The notes under the pieces are model-generated. The model searched no databases, was not told the origin of the DNA, and saw only the letters and a list, made by a program, of their open reading frames with translations. The translations under genes and the position numbers were made by a program. Below, piece after piece: positions 16,895 to 24,759 of a stretch of 54,245 nt of DNA; position 1 is the stretch's first letter, and each line of letters opens with the position of its first letter. The DNA is from an uncultured Myxococcaceae bacterium. GTDB lineage: Bacteria > Myxococcota_A > Polyangia > Polyangiales > Ga0077539. The stretch spans positions 1 through 54,245 of the forward strand of contig CAMFHP010000049.1 of NCBI GenBank assembly GCA_945952225.1, given 5' to 3'.

Positions 16895-17713
16895 TCACTC
16901 GCGCGGCAGCACCCAGATGTCGCCGTAGAGCGACGCGCCGCCGTCGATGTAGAGCGTGGTGCCGGTGACGTAGTCCGCCGCGTCGGAGGCGAGGTACGTG
17001 GCCATGTGCGCGACCTCGTGCACGGTGCCCAGACGGCCCGCGGGGGTCTGCTGTTCGGCCTTCACCACAAGCTCCGGGGGGTAGCGATCGGTGCCCGTCG
17101 AACGGATCGTGCCCGGCGCGATGGCGTTCACGCGAATGCCGTAGGGCGCCCACTCGACGGCGAGCGAGCGCGTGAGGTTCTCGACGCCCGCCCGCGCCGC
17201 GCCCGTGTGCGCCATGCCGGGAAAGCCCCGAAAGATGTTGGCGATGATGTTCACCACCGCGCCGCGCTTGTTCGGAATCATCACCGCGTTGGCGACCGCG
17301 TGCGTGACGTTGAACGTGCCCAGGAGGTTGTTCCGCACGACGGCTTCGAAGCCCTTCGGTGAGATCAACTGCGCGGGCGACGGAAACTGCCCGCCCGCGT
17401 TGTTCACCAGCACATCGACGGTGCCCCAGCGCGCGACCACCTCGCCCACGAAGGCCGCGATGGCGTCGGGGCTGCGAATGTCGACGGACGCGCCCATGGC
17501 CTCGTGGCCCTTCGCGGTGAGGGCTTCGACCGCGGCGGTGACGGGCTCCACGCGACGGCCGCAGAGGGCCACGCGGGCGCCAAGCGCGGCGTACTCCTCG
17601 GCGATGGCGAGCCCGATGCCCGTGCCGCCGCCCGTGATGAGCGCGACGCGGCCTTCGAGGAGCCCGGAACGAAACGGCGAACGATCGTGATCGACGGTGC
17701 GCGGAGGGGTCAT
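16895..17713 (-). CDS. SDR oxidoreductase, PECR-like (trans-2-enoyl-CoA reductase family)
   Basis: From ATG 17713 there are 272 residues of a classical Rossmann SDR. The cofactor site TGGGTGIG and the NNAG motif are present. In place of the usual YxxxK it has HTGAARAGVENLTRSLA. The same arrangement (HSGAARAGV) is seen in human peroxisomal trans-2-enoyl-CoA reductase, so this looks like a subfamily trait, not decay. The likely reaction is NADPH-dependent reduction of an enoyl-CoA or related acyl substrate. A longer reading from 17815 would overlap the divergent gene. It is coupled to the cardiolipin-synthase-like gene with one base between them. Confidence 0.87.
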   Translation of the reverse strand: MTPPRTVDHDRSPFRSGLLEGRVALITGGGTGIGLAIAEEYAALGARVALCGRRVEPVTAAVEALTAKGHEAMGASVDIRSPDAIAAFVGEVVARWGTVDVLVNNAGGQFPSPAQLISPKGFEAVVRNNLLGTFNVTHAVANAVMIPNKRGAVVNIIANIFRGFPGMAHTGAARAGVENLTRSLAVEWAPYGIRVNAIAPGTIRSTGTDRYPPELVVKAEQQTPAGRLGTVHEVAHMATYLASDAADYVTGTTLYIDGGASLYGDIWVLPRE

Positions 17714-17808
17714 CCCTTCGGCGATACCGCCCTTCCGGGTGCGGAGACAACGGGAGAGTGGGTGACGCTTTCTTGCCTCCCTCCGCGGGGCTCTGCGAAG
17801 CGTCGCGC

Positions 17809-18987
17809 ATGGCAACCGTTCGCCTCGGCCTCGAACGCCTCCTCGACGAAGAAGTCTCTCGCGTACGGGGGCGGCGCATCGGCGTCGTGGCCCACCCCGC
17901 GAGCGTCACGTCGTCGCTCCGTCACGCGGTCGATGCGCTCCGTGATGCGGGCGCCCACGTCGTCGCGCTCTTCGGCCCCGAGCACGGTCTCGGCGGCGAG
18001 GCGCAGGACATGGAAGGCGTCGACGACGGCGACACCACGGGCCGCGCGGGACGCGTTCCCACGTACTCGCTCTACGGTTCGACCTGGGAGTCGCTCTCGC
18101 CGCAGCCCGCATGGCTCGACGGGCTCGACGCCGTGGTGATCGACCTGCAAGACGTCGGGTCGCGGTACTACACCTTCGTGTGGACGGCCCTCCTCGTGGC
18201 CCGCGTGTGCGCGCAGCGCGGCGTCGAGGTGATCGTGTGCGACCGCCCCAACCCCCTCGGCGGACTGCTCACCGAGGGTGCGCCGCAGCTCGCGGAGGAG
18301 CGCTCGTTCGTCGGTCTGCGAAGTGTTCCCGTGCGCCACGCGCTCACGCTCGGCGAGCTCGTGACCGACGCCGCGCGCGACGAGGGACTCACCAACGTCA
18401 CCGTGATCCCGATGGAGGGATGGCGCCGCGCGATGCGATGGCGCGACACGGGTCTGCCCTGGGTGCTCCCCTCGCCCAACATGCCCACCGACGACACCGC
18501 CGCGGTGTATCCCGGCGGGTGTCTGCTCGAAGGCACGAACCTCTCCGAAGGCCGCGGAACCACGCGTCCCTTCGAGCTCTGGGGCGCGCCCTGGCTCGAT
18601 GCGCTCGCGGCCGCGAAGCACCTCCAGACGCACGCGGGCGACGGGTGCATCGGACGCGTGATGACGTACCGCCCGATGTTCCACAAGCACGCGGGCGTGA
18701 CGTGCCGCGGGGTGCAGGTGCACGTGACCGACCGCGACACGTTCCGCCCCTACCGCGCGTACCTCGCGCTCATCGACGCCGCGCGACGCTGCGAGGGCTT
18801 CCGCTGGCGCACGGAGCGCTACGAGTTCGTCGACGATCGCCCGGCCATCGACCTGCTCACCGGCGACCGCGCGGTGCGTCTCGCCATCGACGCAGGCGCG
18901 CCCTTCGAAGACATCATGGCCCTCGGCGCCGACCGCCTCCGCGCGTGGAACGACTCGGCCCCCGCGCGCTGGCTCTACCGCGGCTGA
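17809..18987 (+). CDS. DUF1343 family protein, NamZ-like exo-muramidase
   Basis: From ATG 17809 there are 392 residues matching DUF1343 along the whole length: GRRIGVVAHPASV, ALFGPEHGLGGEAQDME, the VPTYSLYG strand, VIDLQDVGSRYYTF, VCDRPNPLGG, LPSPNMPTDDTA and EGTNLSEGRGTTRPFE. NamZ of Bacillus subtilis (GH171) belongs to this family and removes terminal MurNAc from peptidoglycan fragments. No signal peptide is visible, so this copy may act in the cytoplasm on recycled muropeptides. The start is chosen because homology begins directly after it. Its stop overlaps the convergent methyltransferase by 13 bases. Confidence 0.9.
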   Translation: MATVRLGLERLLDEEVSRVRGRRIGVVAHPASVTSSLRHAVDALRDAGAHVVALFGPEHGLGGEAQDMEGVDDGDTTGRAGRVPTYSLYGSTWESLSPQPAWLDGLDAVVIDLQDVGSRYYTFVWTALLVARVCAQRGVEVIVCDRPNPLGGLLTEGAPQLAEERSFVGLRSVPVRHALTLGELVTDAARDEGLTNVTVIPMEGWRRAMRWRDTGLPWVLPSPNMPTDDTAAVYPGGCLLEGTNLSEGRGTTRPFELWGAPWLDALAAAKHLQTHAGDGCIGRVMTYRPMFHKHAGVTCRGVQVHVTDRDTFRPYRAYLALIDAARRCEGFRWRTERYEFVDDRPAIDLLTGDRAVRLAIDAGAPFEDIMALGADRLRAWNDSAPARWLYRG

Positions 18988-19952
18988 ACCTTCGTCGCGG
19001 GCTTCGCGCGCACGAGCTCGGCGATCATCACCCCCGCGGCCACCGCCACGTTGAGCGACTCCACCGCGCCGCTGCCGGGAATGGCCACCCTCGCATCGCA
19101 GCGCGCCGCCACGCGCTCCGAGAGCCCCTCGCGCTCGTTGCCGAGCACCAGCACCGTGGGGCGCGCGAAGGCGTACCCGAGCGCCGACTGCTTCGAAGCG
19201 CCGTCGGCTCCGACCACGCGGATTCCCTTTGCCTGAAGGCGCATGAGCGTGTCGGCGAGGTCGGTGGTGCGCACGCAGGTGAGGTGCTCGACGCCGCCCT
19301 CGGCCACGCGCACGGCATCGGGCGGCAGCGCAGGATGCGGCGCGGGCGCACCGAGCAGCACCGCGTCGACGCCGAAGAACGCCGCGCTGCGAAGGATCGC
19401 GCCGATGTTGTAGGGGTTGCGCACGCGGTCGAGCGCGAGGGCCACACCGCGCGTCGCGAGGAGCCGGTCGGCGAGCGACGACGCGGGCATCCACACGCGG
19501 GGCTTCGTGGTCACGCAGAGGCCCTCGTGGTGCGCCGTGCCCGCGAGCGCTTCGAGCGCGCGAGGCGCCATCTCCTCACACGGAACGCCCCTCCCCGCAG
19601 CCCACGCGCGCAGCGGACCGATCTCGTCGCGCACCGCATTCTCATAGGCGATTGCGACGATCGACTCGGCCCGCGCGGCCTGCACCGCGAGGCCCGCGCG
19701 CAGCCCGAACACCACCTCGGTGTCGCCCGTCGCGTGCTCCGTCACGGTCACCCTCGGCGGCGCCACCCGCGGCCCCATCGGACGCCCGCCGCGATCGTTG
19801 CGATCACTGCGTTCGTTGCGCTCGTTGCGGGCCGGGTTCTCCGGGCGCGCGGGGTTCTCCGGGCGCGCGGGGCGGGCGTTGCGGTCGGTGCGTTCGGGGG
19901 CGCGTCCCGCGGGGCTCTGCGGGCGCGACGGAGGAGGGCGGCGCGGGTTCAC
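18975..19952 (-). CDS. SpoU/TrmH-family RNA 2'-O-methyltransferase
   Basis: From GTG 19952 there are 325 residues. The N-terminal 55 or so are disordered and built of Arg/Pro/Asn/Glu repeats (PARPENPARNERNERS type), encoded by short tandem DNA repeats. A substrate-binding region resembling RlmB follows. The knotted SPOUT domain comes last, with ALDRVRNPYNIGAILRSAAF, LVLGNEREGLS and IPGSGAVESLNVAVAAGV, its three signature motifs. The ATG at 19991 would overlap the upstream acyl-CoA dehydrogenase gene. The target (tRNA G18, 23S G2251 or another nucleotide) cannot be decided from sequence. Confidence 0.88.
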   Translation of the reverse strand: MNPRRPPPSRPQSPAGRAPERTDRNARPARPENPARPENPARNERNERSDRNDRGGRPMGPRVAPPRVTVTEHATGDTEVVFGLRAGLAVQAARAESIVAIAYENAVRDEIGPLRAWAAGRGVPCEEMAPRALEALAGTAHHEGLCVTTKPRVWMPASSLADRLLATRGVALALDRVRNPYNIGAILRSAAFFGVDAVLLGAPAPHPALPPDAVRVAEGGVEHLTCVRTTDLADTLMRLQAKGIRVVGADGASKQSALGYAFARPTVLVLGNEREGLSERVAARCDARVAIPGSGAVESLNVAVAAGVMIAELVRAKPATKVQPR

Positions 19953-19974
19953 GCCGGGGCGTCTAACACAACGG

Positions 19975-21210
19975 TCAGCGGTGAGACACACCGCGCTTCG
20001 CGAGCTCGATGCGCGCGATGACGCCGCGGTGCACCTCGTCGGGTCCGTCGGCGATGCGAAGGCTCCGCGCCTGGGCGTAGAAGCCCGCGAGCGGCGTGTC
20101 GTCGGAGACGCCCGCGCCGCCGTGCATCTGGATCGCGTCGTCGACCACCTTCGCGAGCACGTTGGGCGCCACGACCTTGATGGCCGACACCTCGGTCATC
20201 GCGCCGAGGGCGCCCACGGCGTCGAGCTTCCACGCGGCGAAGAGCGTGAGGAGCCGCGCCTGATCGATGGCCATGCGCGCGTCGGCGATGCGCTCACGAT
20301 TGCCACCGAGGTTCACGAGGGCCTTGCCGAACGCGCTCCGCGAAGCCCCGCGGTCGATCATCAGTTCGAGCGCGCGCTCTGCCGCACCGAGGCACCGCAT
20401 GCAGTGGTGGATGCGCCCGGGGCCGAGCCTTCCCTGCGCGATTTCAAACCCCTTCCCCGGCCCCGCGATCACGTTCTCCAGCGGCACGCGCACGTCGTGG
20501 AAGCGCACCTCGCCGTGGCCGTGCGGCGCGTCGAAGCTCCCGTACACCGGGAGCATCCGCACCACCTCGACGCCCTTCGCATCGAGGGGAACGAGCACCA
20601 TCGAGTGCTGCTGGTGCCGCCCCGCGTCGGGGTTCGGCGTGCGCGCCATGAAGATCGCCACCTTCGCGCGCGGATCGCCGATGCCGCTCGACCACCACTT
20701 CGTGCCGCGGAGCACCACCTCGTCGCCCTCGACGGTGGCCGTGGCCTCCATGTTGGTCGCGTCGCTCGACGCCACGTCGGGCTCGGTCATGCAGAACACC
20801 GAACGGATCTCGCCGGCGAGCAGCGGCGTGAGCCATCGGGCCTTCTGCGCCTCGGAGCCGTAGCGCCAGAGCACCTCCATGTTGCCCGTGTCGGGCGCGC
20901 TGCAGTTGAACACCTCGGGCGCGAGCGCGCTGCGTCCCGTGAGCTCGCACACCGGCGCGTACTCCAGCGTCGTGAGGCCCGCGCCGAGCTCGGGGTCGGG
21001 GAGCCAGAGGTTCCACAGCCCCGCGTCCTTCGCGCGCTGCTTGAGCGCCTCGACGAGCGGATGGATCTTCCACCGCCGCCAGTCGCCGTCGGGGTTCATC
21101 GCGCGCACCTCGGCGAGGTAGCGATGCTCCACGGGCTCGATGTGCTCGCGCATGAACGCGCGCATGCGCTCGCTGTACTCGACGGTCTTCGCAGACGGGG
21201 TGAAGTCCAT
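19975..21210 (-). CDS. Acyl-CoA dehydrogenase
   Basis: This 411-residue flavoprotein of the ACAD superfamily introduces the alpha-beta double bond in an acyl-CoA. The FAD-binding stretch FCMTEPDVASSDATN and the later KWWSSGIGDP and QMHGGAGVSDDTPLAGFYAQARSL segments are clear. The C-terminal ADGPDEVHRGVIARIEL resembles the ACAD10/ACAD11-type subgroup, in which the residue acting as base differs from medium-chain enzymes. It is upstream of the SpoU methyltransferase with 22 bases between them. No ETF or hydratase gene is adjacent, so the substrate is unknown. Confidence 0.93.
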   Translation of the reverse strand: MDFTPSAKTVEYSERMRAFMREHIEPVEHRYLAEVRAMNPDGDWRRWKIHPLVEALKQRAKDAGLWNLWLPDPELGAGLTTLEYAPVCELTGRSALAPEVFNCSAPDTGNMEVLWRYGSEAQKARWLTPLLAGEIRSVFCMTEPDVASSDATNMEATATVEGDEVVLRGTKWWSSGIGDPRAKVAIFMARTPNPDAGRHQQHSMVLVPLDAKGVEVVRMLPVYGSFDAPHGHGEVRFHDVRVPLENVIAGPGKGFEIAQGRLGPGRIHHCMRCLGAAERALELMIDRGASRSAFGKALVNLGGNRERIADARMAIDQARLLTLFAAWKLDAVGALGAMTEVSAIKVVAPNVLAKVVDDAIQMHGGAGVSDDTPLAGFYAQARSLRIADGPDEVHRGVIARIELAKRGVSHR

Positions 21211-21275
21211 GGACGCTCTCGCTCCTCGGGCGACACCTTCGCGCGGCCCTCACCGCCCGCGCAACGACGATGCGC

Positions 21276-21854
21276 TCAACGCCTCGGAGGCCCCGCATCC
21301 GCACGGCCGAACACCCACGGCAGCAGCCGCGCGATGTTGCGCGCGTCGTCGAGCCCGCGGTGGTGCGTGCCCGTGAGCGAGAGCCCCACGCGCCGCAGGG
21401 CCCCGTCCATGCCGTAGCGCTTCGTGTCGCCGATCGACTCGCTGAAGCGCGCCTTGAGGTTCACGTGGTTGCGAAACGGGAGCGCGACGCGGTGGTGCCG
21501 CGCGTCCTGTTCGAACTGCTTGCGGTCGTAGTCGCCCCACGAACCAAAGAGCACGTTACGATCTGCGAGAAAGTGTCGAAGCGCGGCGATGGCCTCGGCG
21601 AAGCCCGGCGCGCCGTCGACGTCACGCTGCGTGATGGTCGTGAGCTGCGTGCAGAAGGGCGTGAGCACCGGGTGTCTGCGCGGGCGCACGAAGGTCTGAA
21701 ACTCCTCGACGGGCGCGAGGTCGCGGGCGCGCACGAGCACGGCGCCGATCTCGATGATCTCCATCTCGTGCTTCGGCACCGCGCCCTGATCGTCGCAGGT
21801 CGCTTCGAGGTCGATGACGAGCACCCAGGGCTGTTCGATCGTTGCGGGATTCAC
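21276..21854 (-). CDS. DEDDh 3'-5' exonuclease, KapD/ERI-1 type
   Basis: From GTG 21854 there are 192 residues. Motif I is VIDLEAT (the DxE pair), motif II is FGSWGDYDRKQF and motif III is HHRGLDDARNIARL, giving the DEDDh set of acidic residues plus His. The overall pattern, including FVRPRRHPVLTPFCTQLTTI, matches the KapD/ERI-1 group acting on short RNAs or RNA 3' ends. The frame continues upstream over the divergent gene but has no relation to the family there. The GTG fits because homology begins within ten residues. Divergent from the next gene, with 33 bases between starts. Confidence 0.9.
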   Translation of the reverse strand: MNPATIEQPWVLVIDLEATCDDQGAVPKHEMEIIEIGAVLVRARDLAPVEEFQTFVRPRRHPVLTPFCTQLTTITQRDVDGAPGFAEAIAALRHFLADRNVLFGSWGDYDRKQFEQDARHHRVALPFRNHVNLKARFSESIGDTKRYGMDGALRRVGLSLTGTHHRGLDDARNIARLLPWVFGRADAGPPRR

Positions 21855-21887
21855 TGTGTTTCTCCGTTCGCCGCGTATCCTGCGGCC

Positions 21888-22889
21888 GTGGGCGACGCGA
21901 AGCACGGACACGATCCCGGACACCTCACGGGCTTTCGCTGGGACGACTACCTCGCGTGGCTGGTCGACACGCAGGGCTCGCTCGCCGCCGTCGCCGAACG
22001 GCTCGCGGCGCAGCGGGCGTGGGCCGACGAGCGCGACTCCATCGAGCGCGCGTTGCGACGGCTCCGCACGCGCGGCGACCGCGACGGAGGAACGTGGGGC
22101 GCGCGCTGCCTCGCGGTGTTCGGACTGCCCGGCGCGCTCGAAGCGCGGGTGCGCTGGCTCGGCACCTACCACGCGCGCTTCACCGACCTTCCCGTGCCGC
22201 TCTGCGAGGAGCTGCTGCGCCTCTGGGACCGTCCTCCCGTGAGCGAGAGCGTCGAGGGGCAGGCGTGGCTCGCCCTCGCCCACGCGAGCTGCGCGCTGCG
22301 CTCGGCGAAGCACAACGACGCGCGGAAGCACCTGCAACGGGCCCGCGCCGCGGTGAAGCGCGCCTCGCCCGCCGCGCAGATGGAGTACGCGCTCACGGCC
22401 GCCTTCGTGGCCAGCCGCGACGACCACGACCGCGTGGAGCCCCTGCTCGCCGAGGCCGCCGCGGTGCTTCCCGCGGTGCGCGACGACGCAGACCACGCGT
22501 GCCTCCGCGCGCGCCTCGTCGACCAGGAGGCCTGGCAATGGAACCGCGGCCGTCGCAGCGCCGAACCCGACGAGCGCGAGGCCGAGCGGCTCTACCGCGC
22601 GCTGCCCGACGACGCGTCCGTTCCGCCCTTCGCCCGCGCCCGCCGCGCCAACGGGCTCGCGTGGTGCGCGTGGAAGCTCGGACGCTCCGACGAGGCCGTC
22701 ACCCTCGCACGCGCGGCGGTCGATCACGCGGGCGACGGCGGACACCTGCGCCTCCGGGCCATGGGGCTCCAGATGCTCGCGCGGGTCTCGCAGGGCCACG
22801 AGTCGCGCGAGGCCGCGGCGCGCGCGAAGGCCATCGCCGCGCAGCTCGACGACGAGGCCCTGCGACTGCGCTTCGGCCGCGCGCGCTGA
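21888..22889 (+). CDS. Helical-repeat (TPR-like) protein of unknown function
   Basis: From GTG 21888 there are 333 residues rich in Ala, Arg, Leu and Glu, with repeated helix pairs such as AWLALAHASCALRSAKHNDARKHL and WCAWKLGRSDEAVTLARAAVDH, like TPR units. There is no signal peptide or membrane segment. The N-terminus (about 15-60) looks like a helix-turn-helix-like segment (YLAWLVDTQGSLAAVAERLA), possibly DNA-binding, but this is weak. It is divergent from the exonuclease and converges with nth 8 bases after its stop. I do not recognise a family. Confidence 0.78.
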   Translation: MGDAKHGHDPGHLTGFRWDDYLAWLVDTQGSLAAVAERLAAQRAWADERDSIERALRRLRTRGDRDGGTWGARCLAVFGLPGALEARVRWLGTYHARFTDLPVPLCEELLRLWDRPPVSESVEGQAWLALAHASCALRSAKHNDARKHLQRARAAVKRASPAAQMEYALTAAFVASRDDHDRVEPLLAEAAAVLPAVRDDADHACLRARLVDQEAWQWNRGRRSAEPDEREAERLYRALPDDASVPPFARARRANGLAWCAWKLGRSDEAVTLARAAVDHAGDGGHLRLRAMGLQMLARVSQGHESREAAARAKAIAAQLDDEALRLRFGRAR

Positions 22890-22897
22890 CCGATCGC

Positions 22898-23578
22898 CTA
22901 CCGCTTGCGAACGTGGAGCTTCGCGTTGCTGCGCGCCTCGGCGGCGATGCGGGTCTTGGTCGCGGCCCACGCGCAGATGGGGCACGCGGTGAGGTCGTGG
23001 CGCAGCGCGGGGCAGTGCGTGCGGCCGAAGTAGATGAACTGGAGATGGAGCTTGTTCCACGACTCGCGGGGAAAGAGCTTCTTGAGGTCGTCTTCGACGT
23101 CGTCGGCGGTGCGACCGTTCGAGAGCCCCCATCGATGCGCGAGGCGAAAGATGTGGGTGTCGACGGGAAACGCGGGCTCGCCGAAGGCCTGCGACATCAC
23201 CACGTTGGCGGTCTTGCGCCCCACGCCGGGCAGCTCGGTGAGTCGGTCGAAATCGCGCGGAACCTCACCATGGTAGAGGTCGCAGAGCATCTCGGAGAGG
23301 CCCTTGAGCGCGCGGGCCTTCTGCGGCGCGAGGCCGATCTGCCGGATCATCGACTGGATCTCGGAGACGGGCAGCGCGCGCATCGCCGCGGGCGTCGGCG
23401 CGCGGGCGAAGAGCGCGGGCGTGACCTCGTTGACCTTCTTGTCGGTGGTCTGCGCCGAGAGCACCACGGCGACGAGCAGGGTGAACGGGTCGGTGTAGTC
23501 GAGGGGGATGGGGACTTCGGGGTGCAGCGATTCGAGGATCTGCTGCACCCGCGCGGCCTTGTCAGACTTCGCGGACAT
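22898..23578 (-). CDS. nth: Endonuclease III-like DNA glycosylase with altered Fe-S motif
   Basis: This 226-residue base-excision glycosylase/AP lyase has the helix-hairpin-helix LPGVGRKTANVV with the catalytic Lys, and the catalytic Asp in VDTHIFR. The C-terminal cluster motif is unusual. It has Cys189, Cys199 and Cys202, spaced C-x9-C-x2-C, and no fourth Cys follows. E. coli Nth has C-x6-C-x2-C-x5-C. The protein may lack a normal [4Fe-4S] cluster or use another ligand. It lies 66 bases downstream of hppD on the same strand. Confidence 0.92.
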   Translation of the reverse strand: MSAKSDKAARVQQILESLHPEVPIPLDYTDPFTLLVAVVLSAQTTDKKVNEVTPALFARAPTPAAMRALPVSEIQSMIRQIGLAPQKARALKGLSEMLCDLYHGEVPRDFDRLTELPGVGRKTANVVMSQAFGEPAFPVDTHIFRLAHRWGLSNGRTADDVEDDLKKLFPRESWNKLHLQFIYFGRTHCPALRHDLTACPICAWAATKTRIAAEARSNAKLHVRKR

Positions 23579-23644
23579 CGTGGGGCGCGCGACGATGCCC
23601 GAGGGGGCGCGGCGAGCGCAACGGAGCGAAGTCCGCGCGAACCG

Positions 23645-24703
23645 TCACTCGTTGTTGAACACGCCGCGGCGGGCCTGATCGCGCTCGATGGAGCGGAAGA
23701 GGGCGCCGAAGTTTCCCTCGCCGAAGGAGAGGTGGTTCTTGCGCTGAATGAGCTCGATGAAGATCGGGCCCACGAGGTTGCGCGTGAAGATCTGCAGCAG
23801 GTAGCCCTCGTCGTCGCCGTCGACGAGCACCTGGTGGGCGCGGATGCGCGCGTGGTCTTCGGTCACGTTGGGCACGCGTTCGAAGACGGCCTTGTAGTAG
23901 TCGTCGTCCATGTCGAGAAACTCGATGGGCGAGCCCTTGAGCCGGTCGAGCGAGTCGAGCAGGTCCGTCGTGAGGAAGGCCAGGTGCTGGATGCCCGGGC
24001 CCTTGTACTCCTCGAGGTACTCGTTGATCTGCGACTTCTTCTCGTCGGCCTCGTTGATCGGGATGCAGAACTTTCCGCACGGCGACCGGAGCGCGTACGA
24101 CGTGAGCCCGGTCTTCACGCCGCGGATGTCGAAGTAGCGCACCTCGCTGAAGCCGAAGACCGACTTGTAGAAGTTGGCCCACGCCGCCATCGTGCCCTTC
24201 TGCACGTTGTTGGTGAGGTGGTCGATGACGGTGAAGCCCTTGTCGGCCACCATCTCGGGCGCATCGAGCTTCACGAAGCCCAGGCGCGCGTAGCGGTCTT
24301 CGAACGCGGCCTCGTAGCCGTCGACGAAGTAGATCAGGCTGTCGCCGATGCCCATGATCGCGGGCACGTCGCGGCCGTCGCGCTGGAGGTCGCAGCGGGT
24401 GGCGGCCTTTGCGCCGCGCGCGAGCACCGCGCCCATCGCGTCGCCGGCGTTCTTCGTGCGCCAGCCCATCGACGAGATCGACGGACCATGGAGCGCGCCG
24501 AACGACGCCGCGAAGCTCTCGGGCTCGCGGTTCAGCAGGAAGGTGATGTCGTGCTGGCGGTACAGGTCGATCGCGCGCGTCGCGTGGCGCATCACGCGCG
24601 AGAACCCGAAGGCGGTGAACAGCGCGTGCATGCGCGCCGTGTCGGGGGAGACGAACTCGACGAACTCGATGCCGTCGAGACCAGCGGGGTTGGTGTGATC
24701 CAT
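23645..24703 (-). CDS. hppD: 4-Hydroxyphenylpyruvate dioxygenase
   Basis: From ATG 24703 there are 352 residues, the usual bacterial length. The enzyme converts 4-hydroxyphenylpyruvate to homogentisate with non-heme iron. The three iron ligands fall in FTVIDHLTNNV (His), GIQHLAFLT (His) and IFIELIQRK (Glu). The C-terminal substrate lid is present (GEGNFGALFRSIERDQARRG). A GAGGA ribosome site lies 8 bases before the chosen ATG. It follows hmgA on the same strand after 56 bases, so the pair forms a tyrosine and phenylalanine degradation operon. Confidence 0.96.
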   Translation of the reverse strand: MDHTNPAGLDGIEFVEFVSPDTARMHALFTAFGFSRVMRHATRAIDLYRQHDITFLLNREPESFAASFGALHGPSISSMGWRTKNAGDAMGAVLARGAKAATRCDLQRDGRDVPAIMGIGDSLIYFVDGYEAAFEDRYARLGFVKLDAPEMVADKGFTVIDHLTNNVQKGTMAAWANFYKSVFGFSEVRYFDIRGVKTGLTSYALRSPCGKFCIPINEADEKKSQINEYLEEYKGPGIQHLAFLTTDLLDSLDRLKGSPIEFLDMDDDYYKAVFERVPNVTEDHARIRAHQVLVDGDDEGYLLQIFTRNLVGPIFIELIQRKNHLSFGEGNFGALFRSIERDQARRGVFNNE

Positions 24704-24759
24704 CGTTGCGTCCTCGGGGGATGCGGTGGGGGTTGGGGGTCGCCCGTGGGGCGGCGCCA

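Noticed and set aside
16895..17713. Loss of the SDR catalytic Tyr/Lys as evidence of a dead enzyme
   Set aside because: The same HxGAARAGV arrangement is found in PECR-type enzymes, so it is a subfamily trait.
21276..23132. 618-residue minus-strand reading frame over the exonuclease and helical-repeat genes
   Set aside because: Only the last 192 residues match a family. The rest lies antisense to a better supported plus-strand gene and is Arg/Ala-rich, as expected from GC-rich shadow frames.
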